From contig NZ_VCYI01000013.1 in NCBI RefSeq assembly GCF_030464365.1, positions 1 to 64,000 of the forward strand: DNA of 64,000 nt. The letters run 5' to 3'. Both the position numbers and the translations under genes were made by a program. This document shows, in pieces, positions 51,693 to 60,231 of this stretch. This stretch comes from Methanoculleus methanifontis (GTDB lineage Archaea > Halobacteriota > Methanomicrobia > Methanomicrobiales > Methanoculleaceae). Every line of letters begins with the position of its first letter. Within the stretch, counting starts at the first letter, position 1. The notes beneath the pieces are model-generated. The model saw only the letters and a program-made list of their open reading frames with translations, ran no database searches and was not told the DNA's origin.

Positions 51693-53324
51693 ATGGGATC
51701 CCCGAAGGGGCAGGTCACGAACAGGGATGTTGCCGAACGGCTCGCGTTCATGGCCCGCCTGCTCGGGATCGCGGGGGATGACCGGTACCGGATCGCCGCC
51801 TACGAACGGGCGGCGCGACAGATCGACCGTCTCTCCTTCCCGGTCGCCGGACTCGATGAGGAAAAACTCACCCATATCCCGGGGATAGGAGACAGGATTG
51901 CCGGGCAGGTCCAGGAGATCGCCGCCACCGGAACGTTCGGGGAACTAAAAGACCTGCAGGCGGCCATACCCGGATCGGTCGTTGAACTGCTCGGCGTTAC
52001 CGGGGTGGGGCCGAAGACGCTCCACATCCTCTATAAGAAGCTCGGGATCCGGACCCTGGACGACCTGGAGCGGGCAGTGAAGGGGCACCGGCTCAGGGCG
52101 CTCTCCGGGTTCGGAGCAAAGACGGAGGAGACAATCCGGAGAGGTATCGAACAGTTCCAGAAGAGGTCGAACCGGATGAGCCGCCCGCAGGCCGACGCGG
52201 TGCTCGCGGGCGTGGCGGAGGCCCTGCCGGACGGCCGGTACACGGTTGCGGGGAGTTACCGGCGGGGCGCGAGCACTGTAGCCAGACTCGCGATCGTCGT
52301 TGCCGGTGACCGGAGCGAAGCCGCAGGCCGCATACCCACCGATGCCGGGGTAGACATCCGGTTCACCGAGCCCGGCCGGTACGGCACGGCGCTCCTCTGC
52401 GCCACCGGCTCGGCCGGGTTCCTGGAGAGGCTCGGGCAGTTAGCGACCGAACAGGGCTACCGGCTCGCGCCCGAAGGGCTCGTGGACTCTGCGAGCGGGC
52501 GGCTGCAGGAGTTCGCAAGCGAGGAGGAGGTCTTTTCGTTCCTCGGGATGGAGACGATTCCGCCGGAACTCCGGGAGAACCGGGGCGAGATCGAACTCGC
52601 TCTCCGGCACGCCCTCCCCGACCTCGTCGATCTCTCCGATGTGCGGGGCGACCTCCACGCCCACACCACATGGAGCGACGGCCGCCAATCGCTCGAAGAC
52701 GTGGCGGAGGCGGGGGACAGAAGGGGCTACGAGTACATCGTGATCACCGACCATTCCTCAAGGGTGCGGCCCGAAGCCCTTGCAAAACAGCAGGCCGAGA
52801 TCGAGCGTATCAACCGGCGGCACGACTGCCGGCTTCTCGCCGGGAGCGAAGTGGACATCAAAAGCGACGGCACGCTCGGATACGAGAACAGGGTTCTCGC
52901 CGGCCTCGACCTGGTGATCGCCTCCGTCCACTCGGGGTTCTCCCAGGACCAGGACGTCCTGACCCGGCGTATCCTCACCGCAATGGAAAACGAGCACGTC
53001 GATATCATCGGCCATCCCACCGGCCGCCTGATCGGCCGCAGACCGGCGTATGCCGTCGACCTCGAACGTGTCATGAAACACGCGACGGCGACGGGGACGG
53101 CCCTCGAGATCAACGCGTCGCCCCACAGGCTCGACCTTGAGGATATTTATATCTGGCATGCCAAGAAGGAAGGAGTGAAACTGGCTGCAGGAACGGATGC
53201 CCATAGAAACGGCGAGTTTACAAATATGCGATACGGTATAACTCTAGCGCGCCGGGGCTGGTGCACCCCGGACGACGTCTTGAACACCCTCTCTCTATCC
53301 GCGCTGCTGGAGTGGACGGCATGA
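51693..53324 (+). CDS. PolX-like HhH/PHP protein with degenerate polymerase site (copy 2)
   Basis: 543 residues with the same order as the PolX at 32705: N-terminal helices, HhH motifs (HIPGIGDRIAGQVQEI, GVTGVGPKTLHIL), palm-like region, PHP domain. In the palm, AGSYRRG (G187-S188) is kept but the following DxD metal ligands are missing (VARLAIVVAG instead of GDVDIL), so polymerase activity is very unlikely. PHP motifs are intact: HAHTTWSDG, TDHSSR, SVHSGF, GHPTGR, EINASPHRLDL, TDAH. GAGGAGG at 51676-51682 supports ATG 51693 (or GTG 51687). Stop overlaps the next gene as ATGA. Confidence 0.85.
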   Translation: MGSPKGQVTNRDVAERLAFMARLLGIAGDDRYRIAAYERAARQIDRLSFPVAGLDEEKLTHIPGIGDRIAGQVQEIAATGTFGELKDLQAAIPGSVVELLGVTGVGPKTLHILYKKLGIRTLDDLERAVKGHRLRALSGFGAKTEETIRRGIEQFQKRSNRMSRPQADAVLAGVAEALPDGRYTVAGSYRRGASTVARLAIVVAGDRSEAAGRIPTDAGVDIRFTEPGRYGTALLCATGSAGFLERLGQLATEQGYRLAPEGLVDSASGRLQEFASEEEVFSFLGMETIPPELRENRGEIELALRHALPDLVDLSDVRGDLHAHTTWSDGRQSLEDVAEAGDRRGYEYIVITDHSSRVRPEALAKQQAEIERINRRHDCRLLAGSEVDIKSDGTLGYENRVLAGLDLVIASVHSGFSQDQDVLTRRILTAMENEHVDIIGHPTGRLIGRRPAYAVDLERVMKHATATGTALEINASPHRLDLEDIYIWHAKKEGVKLAAGTDAHRNGEFTNMRYGITLARRGWCTPDDVLNTLSLSALLEWTA

Positions 53325-53911
53325 TCTACCGGTTCTACGAGAAGATCCTCCTCCGCGATCTCAGGACGCTCCCCGAGCACATCTGCTTCATGATCACCGA
53401 GCAGGATATGCTCGATGCGCCCGGCAACCTCTACCTTGCCGCCGGGTGGTGCCGCGACCTCGGGGTCGGAAGCGTCATGTTCCACATCAGCACCGCCGAC
53501 CCCGCCCGGCTGGAACAGTGCCTCCCGCGGATTCGCGAGGTATCCTCGATCGCGCGCCTGACCCTGCACTACCGCGACGAAACGGAGGTCGGCGGCGAAG
53601 GCATGAATGTGACGGTGGCGATCGGCAAGAGCGGCAGGGAGGAGATCGCCGGCTGCGTGAGAAGGATGGCCGAAGACGGGGTGGACCCGGCATCGGTCGA
53701 CGAAGACCTGCTGGAGTCGTATCTCACCTTCAAGTATGAGCCCGATCTCGTCATCAAGACCGGCGGCGACCACCTGACCGATTTTCTCATCTGGCAGTCG
53801 GTCTACTCCGAACTCTTCTTCCTCGATGTCAACTGGGCGCTGCTCAGGAAAGTGGATTTCCTCCGGGCGCTTCGTGACTTCCAGTCCAGAGCCCGGCGGT
53901 TCGGGAAGTAA
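53321..53911 (+). CDS. NgBR-like non-catalytic cis-prenyltransferase subunit
   Basis: 196 residues, shorter than normal cis-prenyltransferases. The C-terminal half is clearly this family (EPDLVIKTGGDHLTDFLIWQ, SELFFLDVNWALLRKVDFLRALRDF) and ends in RRFGK, the RxG motif needed for activity. The N-terminal half lacks the DGNRR substrate-phosphate motif: the segment aligned to it reads CFMITEQDML. This is the pattern of NgBR/Nus1, which pairs with a catalytic partner. The catalytic partner with the opposite pattern is at 54384-55163. Role: chain elongation of polyprenyl diphosphate for glycan carrier lipid. Start overlaps the PolX-like stop. Confidence 0.75.
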   Translation: MIYRFYEKILLRDLRTLPEHICFMITEQDMLDAPGNLYLAAGWCRDLGVGSVMFHISTADPARLEQCLPRIREVSSIARLTLHYRDETEVGGEGMNVTVAIGKSGREEIAGCVRRMAEDGVDPASVDEDLLESYLTFKYEPDLVIKTGGDHLTDFLIWQSVYSELFFLDVNWALLRKVDFLRALRDFQSRARRFGK

Positions 53912-53938
53912 GCCGACAGTAGAGGCCAGTAACAATGT

Positions 53939-54018
53939 CTCACGCGAAGTGCGACTTCCCCGCAGGAAGTTGCTATACCTACATCCCGGACTTCGCGGCT
54001 TCGCGCTCTTCGCGTGAG
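53939..54018. repeat. MITE-like palindromic element, copy 3a
   Basis: Perfect terminal inverted repeats CTCACGCGAAG (53939-53949) and CTTCGCGTGAG (54008-54018) around a hairpin ACTTCC(CCGC)AGGAAGT. 80 bp, no coding potential. Confidence 0.75.
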
Positions 54019-54044
54019 ACTTTGTCATTATCCTTGTATGTTGC

Positions 54045-54360
54045 CTCACGCGAAGCCGCGAAGGACGCGAAGATCGGTCATCCGAGAGGAGCTCTCCTTC
54101 GCACCTAGCGGTGCTCATGCTCCCTCCCCGCGGAGGAGGTCGCACTTCGAAACCCTTCGGGTTTCTCAAACTCCGTTCCTACGGAACATCGCACTTCGCA
54201 CCTAGCGGTGCTCATGCTCCTGCCCTTCGGCCAGTCGCACTTCGCACCTAGCGGTGCTCATGCTCCTGCCCTTCGGCCAGTCGCACTTCGCACCTAGCGG
54301 TGCTCATGCTCCTGCCCTTCGGCCAGTCGCACTTCGCGGCTTCGTGCACTTCGCGTGAAG
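54045..54360. repeat. MITE-like palindromic element, copy 3b, with expanded hairpin modules
   Basis: Ends CTCACGCGAAGCCGCGAAG (from 54045) and CTTCGCGTGAAG (to 54360) are inverted. Inside is a chain of small hairpins: GCACC(TAGC)GGTGC, CTCC/GGAG, GAAACCC(TTC)GGGTTTC, GTTCC(TAC)GGAAC, separated by TCGCACTTCG and GCTCATGCTCC spacers, followed by the tandem array at 54189-54326. Confidence 0.75.
54189..54326. repeat. Three tandem copies of a 46-bp hairpin unit
   Basis: Identical copies at 54189-54234, 54235-54280 and 54281-54326. Each consists of TCGCACTTCG, the hairpin GCACC(TAGC)GGTGC, the spacer TCATGCTC and the imperfect hairpin CTGCCCTTCGGCCAG. A partial fourth copy (TCGCACTTCG) follows. 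The exact identity suggests recent expansion. Confidence 0.85.
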
Positions 54361-54383
54361 CCACGCCGGCGTTGAGGTAACCC

Positions 54384-55163
54384 TCACGCCCGCCCGGCCA
54401 CGCGCTCTTTCAGGCGCATGCGCTGGTCGTAGACCCGCATCGCCCGCAACAGATCGATCTTCCTGAACGCCGGCCAGAAGGGGGCGCAGAAGTAGACGGC
54501 CGACTCGTGACCGTTCGCGAGCCAGGGGAGGAAGTTCGAGGTCCGGCAATCGTTGCCGGTACGGATGATCAGGTCGACGGGAGGGATGGGCGCTCCCCGG
54601 TTAAGGTGGCCCTCAACGGTCGCGGGGTCGATGACCGCCGGGTCGATGGCGCCCTCCCTGACCTCGCCGAGGATCGCCTGGGCGGCGTGCACGATCTCGT
54701 TCCGGCCGCCGTAGGCGAGCGCGATGTTGATGAAGTAATCACTGTAGTGCCGGGTCGCTTCCTCCGCCGCATCGATGGTCGCGAGGAGGTCGGCGGGGAG
54801 GAGAGACCGATCCCCGATCATCCGCACCCGGATGTGGTTTCTGCGCACCCGCTCGTCTTTCAGGATCGCGGTGAATTTCTCCTGGAAGAGGCGAAAGAGC
54901 GCCGCAAGCTCGGCGCTATCCCTCCGGAAGTTCTCGGTGGAGAAGGTGTAGAGCGTGATGTGCTGCACGCCGAGTTCGCAAGCCCAGTCGAGAACCTGCT
55001 CCGTCGCGTCCGCCCCGAGCCGGTGGCCGACCGCCGTATCGAGCCCCTGCTCCCGGGCATACCGGCGGTTTCCATCCTGGATCACCGCAACGTGCCGGGG
55101 AACGTGTTTCACCTGCCACTTCAGGTAACGCTCGTAGAGAGGCTCAATTCCCGATCGCAGCAT
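54384..55163 (-). CDS. uppS: Undecaprenyl/polyprenyl diphosphate synthase (catalytic cis-prenyltransferase subunit)
   Basis: 259 residues from ATG 55163. Conserved VAVIQDGNRRYAREQG with catalytic Asp30, GHRLGADATEQVLDWACELGV, LYTFSTENFRR, and LIIRTGNDCRTSNFLPWL. Adds cis-isoprene units to make the polyprenyl carrier for protein and surface glycosylation. The C-terminus (MRLKERVAGRA) lacks the RxG motif normally present in homodimeric enzymes; the short subunit at 53321 has it. Start shares one base with the upstream radical SAM stop (TGATG). Confidence 0.9.
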   Translation of the reverse strand: MLRSGIEPLYERYLKWQVKHVPRHVAVIQDGNRRYAREQGLDTAVGHRLGADATEQVLDWACELGVQHITLYTFSTENFRRDSAELAALFRLFQEKFTAILKDERVRRNHIRVRMIGDRSLLPADLLATIDAAEEATRHYSDYFINIALAYGGRNEIVHAAQAILGEVREGAIDPAVIDPATVEGHLNRGAPIPPVDLIIRTGNDCRTSNFLPWLANGHESAVYFCAPFWPAFRKIDLLRAMRVYDQRMRLKERVAGRA

Positions 55164-56173
55164 CAGAGCGGCGTCACCTCGACCACCATGCCGCCGTTCG
55201 GGTAACGCTCGACAACGTACTTCCTGCCCGGCAGCCCGGCACCGTGCTCGGCAAGAACCCACCACGCCATCTCGATCCGTCCCTCACAGACTGCATACTC
55301 ATCGTCATCAAACTCCTCCAGGAAACCGTCGACGGCACTTTCCGGCTCGAACAACCCGTATACGACGGTTCCGTCATCCGTCACCTCCTCGAACGGACGC
55401 GCAGTATTGGCAGCGATCCGCTTTAACCGTTCCCGTAACTGGACAGAGTCCTTGAAGACCGATGAGCAGAAGTGGACTTTCGGGTCGCCGACGAGTTTCT
55501 CCGCCCACTGGCGGGCACCCTTCACGGCGTTGTGCAGCCCGTCATCGAGCTCGAACCCGCGTTCGCGCATGGCAGCGGCGCAGGTCTCGCCCCACTCCAG
55601 CTCGTTGATGTTGAGGAAATCGAGGAGGGGGAGCGCGGCGGCAAGGTCCTCGATCCCCGGGAGCGCCGGCACCTCGATGCCGATGAGGAAGCCCATCTCC
55701 CGGGCGAGAGCGGCTGACCCGGCAAAATCGGTCTCGAGGATCTTCGGCCAGACCTCATGAGGCGGGTGCAGCCGGATCTCGTCGACCAGCCCCTGCAGGC
55801 GCCGGAGCATGGCTTCGTCCGGCGCGAGCCCGGTGTAGAGATGGATCTGGTGATCCGGGCCGAAGTGCTCCTTGAGAGCCCGGCAGTACTCCACCACCCG
55901 GTCGAGTTCAATCAGCGGTTCGCCGCCGGTGACACCGGTCCCGAGAGCGCTCATGCTCTCCGCAACCTCGATTGCTTCAGACGGCGACGAGACCTGCCGT
56001 TCGTTTGCAAACACCACGTCCCGGCCTTTTCGCTCACGTGAGAGCGGGCAGTACCAGCAGGTGCGGTGACACCGGCCGGTCACGAAGAGGACCATCTTCG
56101 CTCCCTGGTGGCAGAGGACGCACCCCGGCGAGAGAAACTGCCCAACGGGAGGTACTCCCGATTCCTGTGCCAT
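55163..56173 (-). CDS. Radical SAM protein, unknown function
   Basis: 336 residues. Radical SAM cluster motif CHRTCWYC (CxxxCxxC) near residue 35, SAM-binding GGEPLIELD (about 83-91), and an additional N-terminal CVLC pair at the start of the protein. The C-terminal ~100 residues (VVYGLFEPESAVDGFL, YAVCEGRIEMAWWVL) resemble no named domain to me. It runs into uppS with one-base overlap, so it may serve isoprenoid or glycan biosynthesis, but the reaction is not known. ATG 56173 is a good start. Confidence 0.8.
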   Translation of the reverse strand: MAQESGVPPVGQFLSPGCVLCHQGAKMVLFVTGRCHRTCWYCPLSRERKGRDVVFANERQVSSPSEAIEVAESMSALGTGVTGGEPLIELDRVVEYCRALKEHFGPDHQIHLYTGLAPDEAMLRRLQGLVDEIRLHPPHEVWPKILETDFAGSAALAREMGFLIGIEVPALPGIEDLAAALPLLDFLNINELEWGETCAAAMRERGFELDDGLHNAVKGARQWAEKLVGDPKVHFCSSVFKDSVQLRERLKRIAANTARPFEEVTDDGTVVYGLFEPESAVDGFLEEFDDDEYAVCEGRIEMAWWVLAEHGAGLPGRKYVVERYPNGGMVVEVTPL

Positions 56174-56355
56174 AGCTGTAGCATTAATGGGGCGGCGGAC
56201 GTGAAAAGGTTTGACGGTACAGAGAGTGAGGCAGGGGAGAGGCAGGCAGGCCGGTAAGTGGCTGTATCGGAGATGGTTTCCGGTTTCCCCATCGATACAC
56301 GCAGGGTGCCGAACAATAGAGACATATAGGCTCCATACAGAGAATTACCTTGACA

Positions 56356-56962
56356 ATGCCACCCCGCGCGCGCGATGACGGCCTCTCCGAGGTCGTCGGT
56401 TTCGTCCTGATTCTCGCTCTGATCATCGTAGCACTCTCGCTCTATCAGGTCTACGGGGTTCCTGCGGCCGGGAGAGAGAACGAGATTGCGCACATGAACC
56501 AGGTGAAGGACCGGTTTGTCGATTACAAGAGTGCCCTCGACTCGCTCTGGGTGAACGAACGCAACGGGGTTCTCCTCCGACCCGGTGGGGCCAGGGGTGA
56601 TACCAGGAATGACAGCGACCCCGACCCCAACGCCTGAGAGTATCGTGACCATCGATCTTCCAGAAGAAATACCAGCGAAAGATGCAGAAATCTTTGCAAC
56701 GATCACATCGAACCAGACAGAGCATGTCCACATGATCCTCTATAACTATGATGTGTTATCGAATAACGAGGGGATAAAAAATGCCAAATTAGAGGGGCTT
56801 GTCATGACACAGACCGATATTGAGAACATCTTCACCTCAGGAGAGTTAAAAATTGGGAATCTCGGAACTCCAGGCGGCACCATTGCAGTGGTGGTTATCG
56901 CTTACGATGAAAATAACACTCCCATTGCATCGATAACAAAGATGGGAACCCTGCAGGGGTAA
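56356..56962 (+). pseudogene. Frameshifted type IV pilin-like gene
   Basis: 56356-56637 starts with an archaeal pilin signal and helix (DGLSEVVGFVLILALIIVALSLYQV) and continues NEIAHMNQVKDRFVDYKSAL, like longer archaeal pilin-related proteins, but the frame is lost around 56580. A second frame continues from there (SSDPVGPGVIPGMTATPTPTPES...) to 56962 with a beta-rich tail (IFATITSNQTEHVHMILYNYD). Either a frameshift in one gene or a fusion of remnants of two pilin genes. It may still make the truncated first part. Directly upstream of the next pilin-like gene. Confidence 0.5.
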
Positions 56963-56967
56963 TTGAA

Positions 56968-58602
56968 ATGTCCGGCGACACCGCCGTCTCTGACCTCATC
57001 GGTGTCATGGCACTCATCGCCGTCTTCGTGACGGCGGCGGCGATCCTCGGGGTGACGCTCCTCTCCAGCCCGCCCGGCGACGCAGCGCCCGCGATGCTCG
57101 CCCGCAATGTGACAGTGGACGGGAACCTCTCCATCGCCCACGACGGCGGCGACCCGCTCGTGCGGGGGCATTTCGCGATCCTCATCGACGGCGTCGACCG
57201 GACGGATGACTTCAGCCTCGCCGATGCTCCAGGAGACGAACACGACACCTGGACGTCGTGGGAGACCGGGCAGGTCCTCGTCCTCAACGACGATATGCCC
57301 GAGAACGCCCACATCCAGATCGTCGCCGAGGGCGTGGGCCGCACCGGCAGCGACTGGCTCCTCCACGATATAGGAGAGGGTATGCCGGCGCCGACGACAC
57401 CCACGGCGACACAGACAGTAACGCCCACGCCAACACTGACCCCAACGCCTACACCGACACAGACGGCAACACCCACACCAATCCCCCCTGTCGCAAACTT
57501 CACCGCCAACGTCACCATCGGTACCGCTCCTCTCGCGGTCCAGTTCACTGACGAGAGTACCGGCAACGTGACCGCCTGGCTCTGGGACTTCGGCGACGGC
57601 AGCACGTCAACCGTGCAGAACCCGCCCCACACCTACGTGACCGCCGGCAACTACTCCGTGACGTTGACCGCAAGCAACGCCTACGGGACGAGCACCCTTA
57701 CGAAACCGGACTACATCCGGGTTACGAAGTCCTTCATCAACTTCATCATCGACGAGAACGTCGTCATCTACGGCAACGCACTCCAGTTCAAAGGAAAAAC
57801 GGTCAACGGCACCGGCGCAACCATCGTCATCACCGGAGGGCTGGACACAGACGACTTCAACGAAGGTGCCTCTATCGCCGTATCGGACATCTACATCGAC
57901 GGTGATACCACCCTCGACGAAGGGAGCGCCGGCCTCGGGTCGCCAGAAGTTCCCGGAACCATCTATGTCAGCGGCGATCTTGCGCTCGAAGACGGAAAAA
58001 GACACATCTACGGCAATGTATATGTCGCCGGTGATTTCCGCCTGAAGGACGCGAGGATCCACGGTGATGTCTACGTCGATGGAAACCTCACGCTGGACTG
58101 GACCCCCTGGATAGCGCCGGATGCACACATCTACTACACCGGGAAGATCACGACCCCCTCCAATTACGACAACAGCGATGCAACCAGCATCCTTGCAAAA
58201 TGCATCCACCGGGCAACGGTGCCGGGATTCACCATGCCGGACCAGGAGATGCCCCCCACGAAACCCGCTGACTGGTATGCGGCAAGAGAGTATGTCTCAG
58301 GCGGAGAACTGACGAGCGGTATGAAGATATTTACTGACAGTTACTCCTCCACCGTCTGGAGGCCCACAGCAACCAATGTCGTCATCATCGCACGCACCGG
58401 CGATATAACCATAACAGGAATGGGAGGAAGCTCGGTAACCGGCGTCTTCTTCGCCCCCAACGGGAAGGTGACGTTTAGCGGTAACTCCTTCGAAGGAGTC
58501 GTGATCACCCGCGACGGATTCTGCGTCGAGAGCGGCGGGACGACAGTTGTCTTCAGGAACCTTGAGGAGTATATCGCCGATCCTGCGGATTACCCCTTCT
58601 GA
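56968..58602 (+). CDS. Pilin-like secreted protein with PKD domain and polymer-forming-type beta domain
   Basis: 544 residues. Class III signal with pilin-type helix (VSDLIGVMALIAVFVTAAAILGVTLL), a ~110-residue archaeal pilin beta region, a Thr/Pro-rich linker of about 40 residues, a PKD domain (about 180-255, VANFTANVTIGTAPLAVQF, LWDFGDGSTS), then ~280 residues with repeated short beta strands (IYVSGDLALEDGKRHIYGNV YVAGDFRL...) like polymer-forming/bactofilin-type or DUF7305-like parallel beta domains, with N-linked sites. Probably surface or pilus-associated; the combination is unusual. Confidence 0.75.
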   Translation: MSGDTAVSDLIGVMALIAVFVTAAAILGVTLLSSPPGDAAPAMLARNVTVDGNLSIAHDGGDPLVRGHFAILIDGVDRTDDFSLADAPGDEHDTWTSWETGQVLVLNDDMPENAHIQIVAEGVGRTGSDWLLHDIGEGMPAPTTPTATQTVTPTPTLTPTPTPTQTATPTPIPPVANFTANVTIGTAPLAVQFTDESTGNVTAWLWDFGDGSTSTVQNPPHTYVTAGNYSVTLTASNAYGTSTLTKPDYIRVTKSFINFIIDENVVIYGNALQFKGKTVNGTGATIVITGGLDTDDFNEGASIAVSDIYIDGDTTLDEGSAGLGSPEVPGTIYVSGDLALEDGKRHIYGNVYVAGDFRLKDARIHGDVYVDGNLTLDWTPWIAPDAHIYYTGKITTPSNYDNSDATSILAKCIHRATVPGFTMPDQEMPPTKPADWYAAREYVSGGELTSGMKIFTDSYSSTVWRPTATNVVIIARTGDITITGMGGSSVTGVFFAPNGKVTFSGNSFEGVVITRDGFCVESGGTTVVFRNLEEYIADPADYPF

Positions 58603-58790
58603 GGGATGGCGACAGGCCCAATCCCCCCACCCGGGTATCCGTCCGGGAACCGCGTGATCGTACGCAGTCGCGTCGTGGGAGAGATTGTCAGGGCGAGCAC
58701 CGGTTCAGATTCTTTAGCGGCAACGACCCCAAAAGGGGCGGACATGGACAGAAGAGAAAGATGGGAGCAAGACACTCCGCGGCCGCCTAC

Positions 58791-59951
58791 CTACACCACG
58801 TTTTGCGGCTCCCTCACCCTTCCTTCGTCCACCAGTTCCGTGTAGTCGTCAAACCAGTAGGCGTCCGGGTTGCTCTTATAGACCATGAACCGGCCGAGAT
58901 CCGCCGGGTCGGCCGCCTGGTTGTACTTGAAGTAGGTGTGGTTGTCCGTCTTTCCGAGAACCTCAATCTTCCCCGTCGCGTGGGATATCACGAACCGGGC
59001 CCGCTTCGCAAGACCCGAACAGATCGTCCGGGCCTGCTCGAATATCCGGTACGACTCCTCCACCGGCACCGCGAACGTCCGGTTGCCGATTGACGGACGG
59101 CACTGGAAGACGTAGTAGGGATTCGCGCCGATGAACGAGAGTTTGTCGAAAAGCGCGGCAAGCACCTCCGGGTCGTCGTTGATGCCGCGGATGAGCGGCG
59201 TCTGGTTCATCACGACCGCTCCGGCATCCTGCAGGAGCGCCACCGCCCGGCATGCGGCATCGGTCAGTTCCCTCGGGTGGTTAAACTGCGCCATGATGTA
59301 GATACGCTTGTCGTCCATGCTGTAGTCCCGGATCATGTCGAGCAGCGCCGGATCGTTGATGATCCGGAAAGGATTGTACGCGGGCATCTTCGTGCCGATC
59401 CGGATGATCCCGACATGATCAATCTCGCGAACCTGCCGGACGATATCAAGCAGCCGACCGGTCTCGAGGATCAGGGGATCGCCCCCGGTGAGCAGGACGT
59501 TCGTGATCTCCGGATGGTCGCGGATGTAAGCAAGCCCTGCGGAGATGTCCTTATTCACCTCACGCGCCTCCTCGATAAAGAGGCGCTTACGGAAACAGTA
59601 GCGGCAGAGACCGCCACAGAGGTCGCTGACCAGCAGGAGAGCAGTCTCCCGGTACTTGTGCTGCAACCCCGGAACCCGGGTATACCGGTGCTCCGACGAC
59701 GGGTCGAGATGCCCCCAGGGCTCGAGTTCCTCGACGCTCGGCACGATCAGCCGGCGGATAGGGTCAGCCGGGTCGTCCCAGTCGATCAGCGAGAGGTAGT
59801 AGTCATTCGCACGGAACGCGAAGAGGTCGGTCACCTCTGCGAGACGGACACGCTCGGCCGGACTGATACCGGAGACTGAATCGAGCGATGAGACATAAAT
59901 CGGGTTTTTGGTGCTCCCAATTGTGTTCCTGATATTGTATGTCGTGTTCAT
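58791..59951 (-). CDS. KamA-family radical SAM protein (lysine 2,3-aminomutase-like)
   Basis: 386 residues from ATG 59951, which has GGAGGT 9 nt upstream. Cluster motif CGGLCRYCFRKR (CxxxCxxC), followed by NVLLTGGDPLILE for SAM binding and YIMAQFNHPRE, AGAVVMNQTPLIRG, VFQCRPSIGNRTF as in lysine/glutamate 2,3-aminomutases with PLP. In methanogens AblA makes beta-lysine for the osmolyte N-acetyl-beta-lysine, together with AblB acetyltransferase. No ablB is adjacent, so another KamA-type role is possible. Confidence 0.82.
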   Translation of the reverse strand: MNTTYNIRNTIGSTKNPIYVSSLDSVSGISPAERVRLAEVTDLFAFRANDYYLSLIDWDDPADPIRRLIVPSVEELEPWGHLDPSSEHRYTRVPGLQHKYRETALLLVSDLCGGLCRYCFRKRLFIEEAREVNKDISAGLAYIRDHPEITNVLLTGGDPLILETGRLLDIVRQVREIDHVGIIRIGTKMPAYNPFRIINDPALLDMIRDYSMDDKRIYIMAQFNHPRELTDAACRAVALLQDAGAVVMNQTPLIRGINDDPEVLAALFDKLSFIGANPYYVFQCRPSIGNRTFAVPVEESYRIFEQARTICSGLAKRARFVISHATGKIEVLGKTDNHTYFKYNQAADPADLGRFMVYKSNPDAYWFDDYTELVDEGRVREPQNVV

Positions 59952-60231
59952 GGAGTACCTCCCAGCCGACACTCTCAGTGCAGGATACGATCCGCTATCA
60001 GTCGGGGACAGGTGCATGGAAGCAGAGATCGAGAGTCAGGTCTGATCTACGCAAAGGATTCATGAGAGCTTCATGTTCTCATGCAGGAAACCGTCGCTCC
60101 GACATGCGTTATCAAGTGTCGGATTACGTGTTGTACCTCAAAAGGGTTTTTAGAATATTTATATTTTCGGTTGGGGAACCAATGCTGCAAAAGCAGCGTT
60201 TGCCCCCCTATTTAATGTAATGGATATCGTA
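59952..60231. other. Intergenic region with hairpin
   Basis: No gene. TTTTTAGAATATTTATATTTTCGG (about 60148-60172) is an AT-rich element, and GCTGC(AAAA)GCAGC at 60184-60197 is a 5-bp hairpin downstream of the minus-strand ArvC-like gene, possibly its terminator. Confidence 0.35.

Noticed and set aside
54189-54326. CRISPR array from the 46-bp tandem repeats
   Set aside because: Copies are directly adjacent with no unique spacers, and no cas genes are present.
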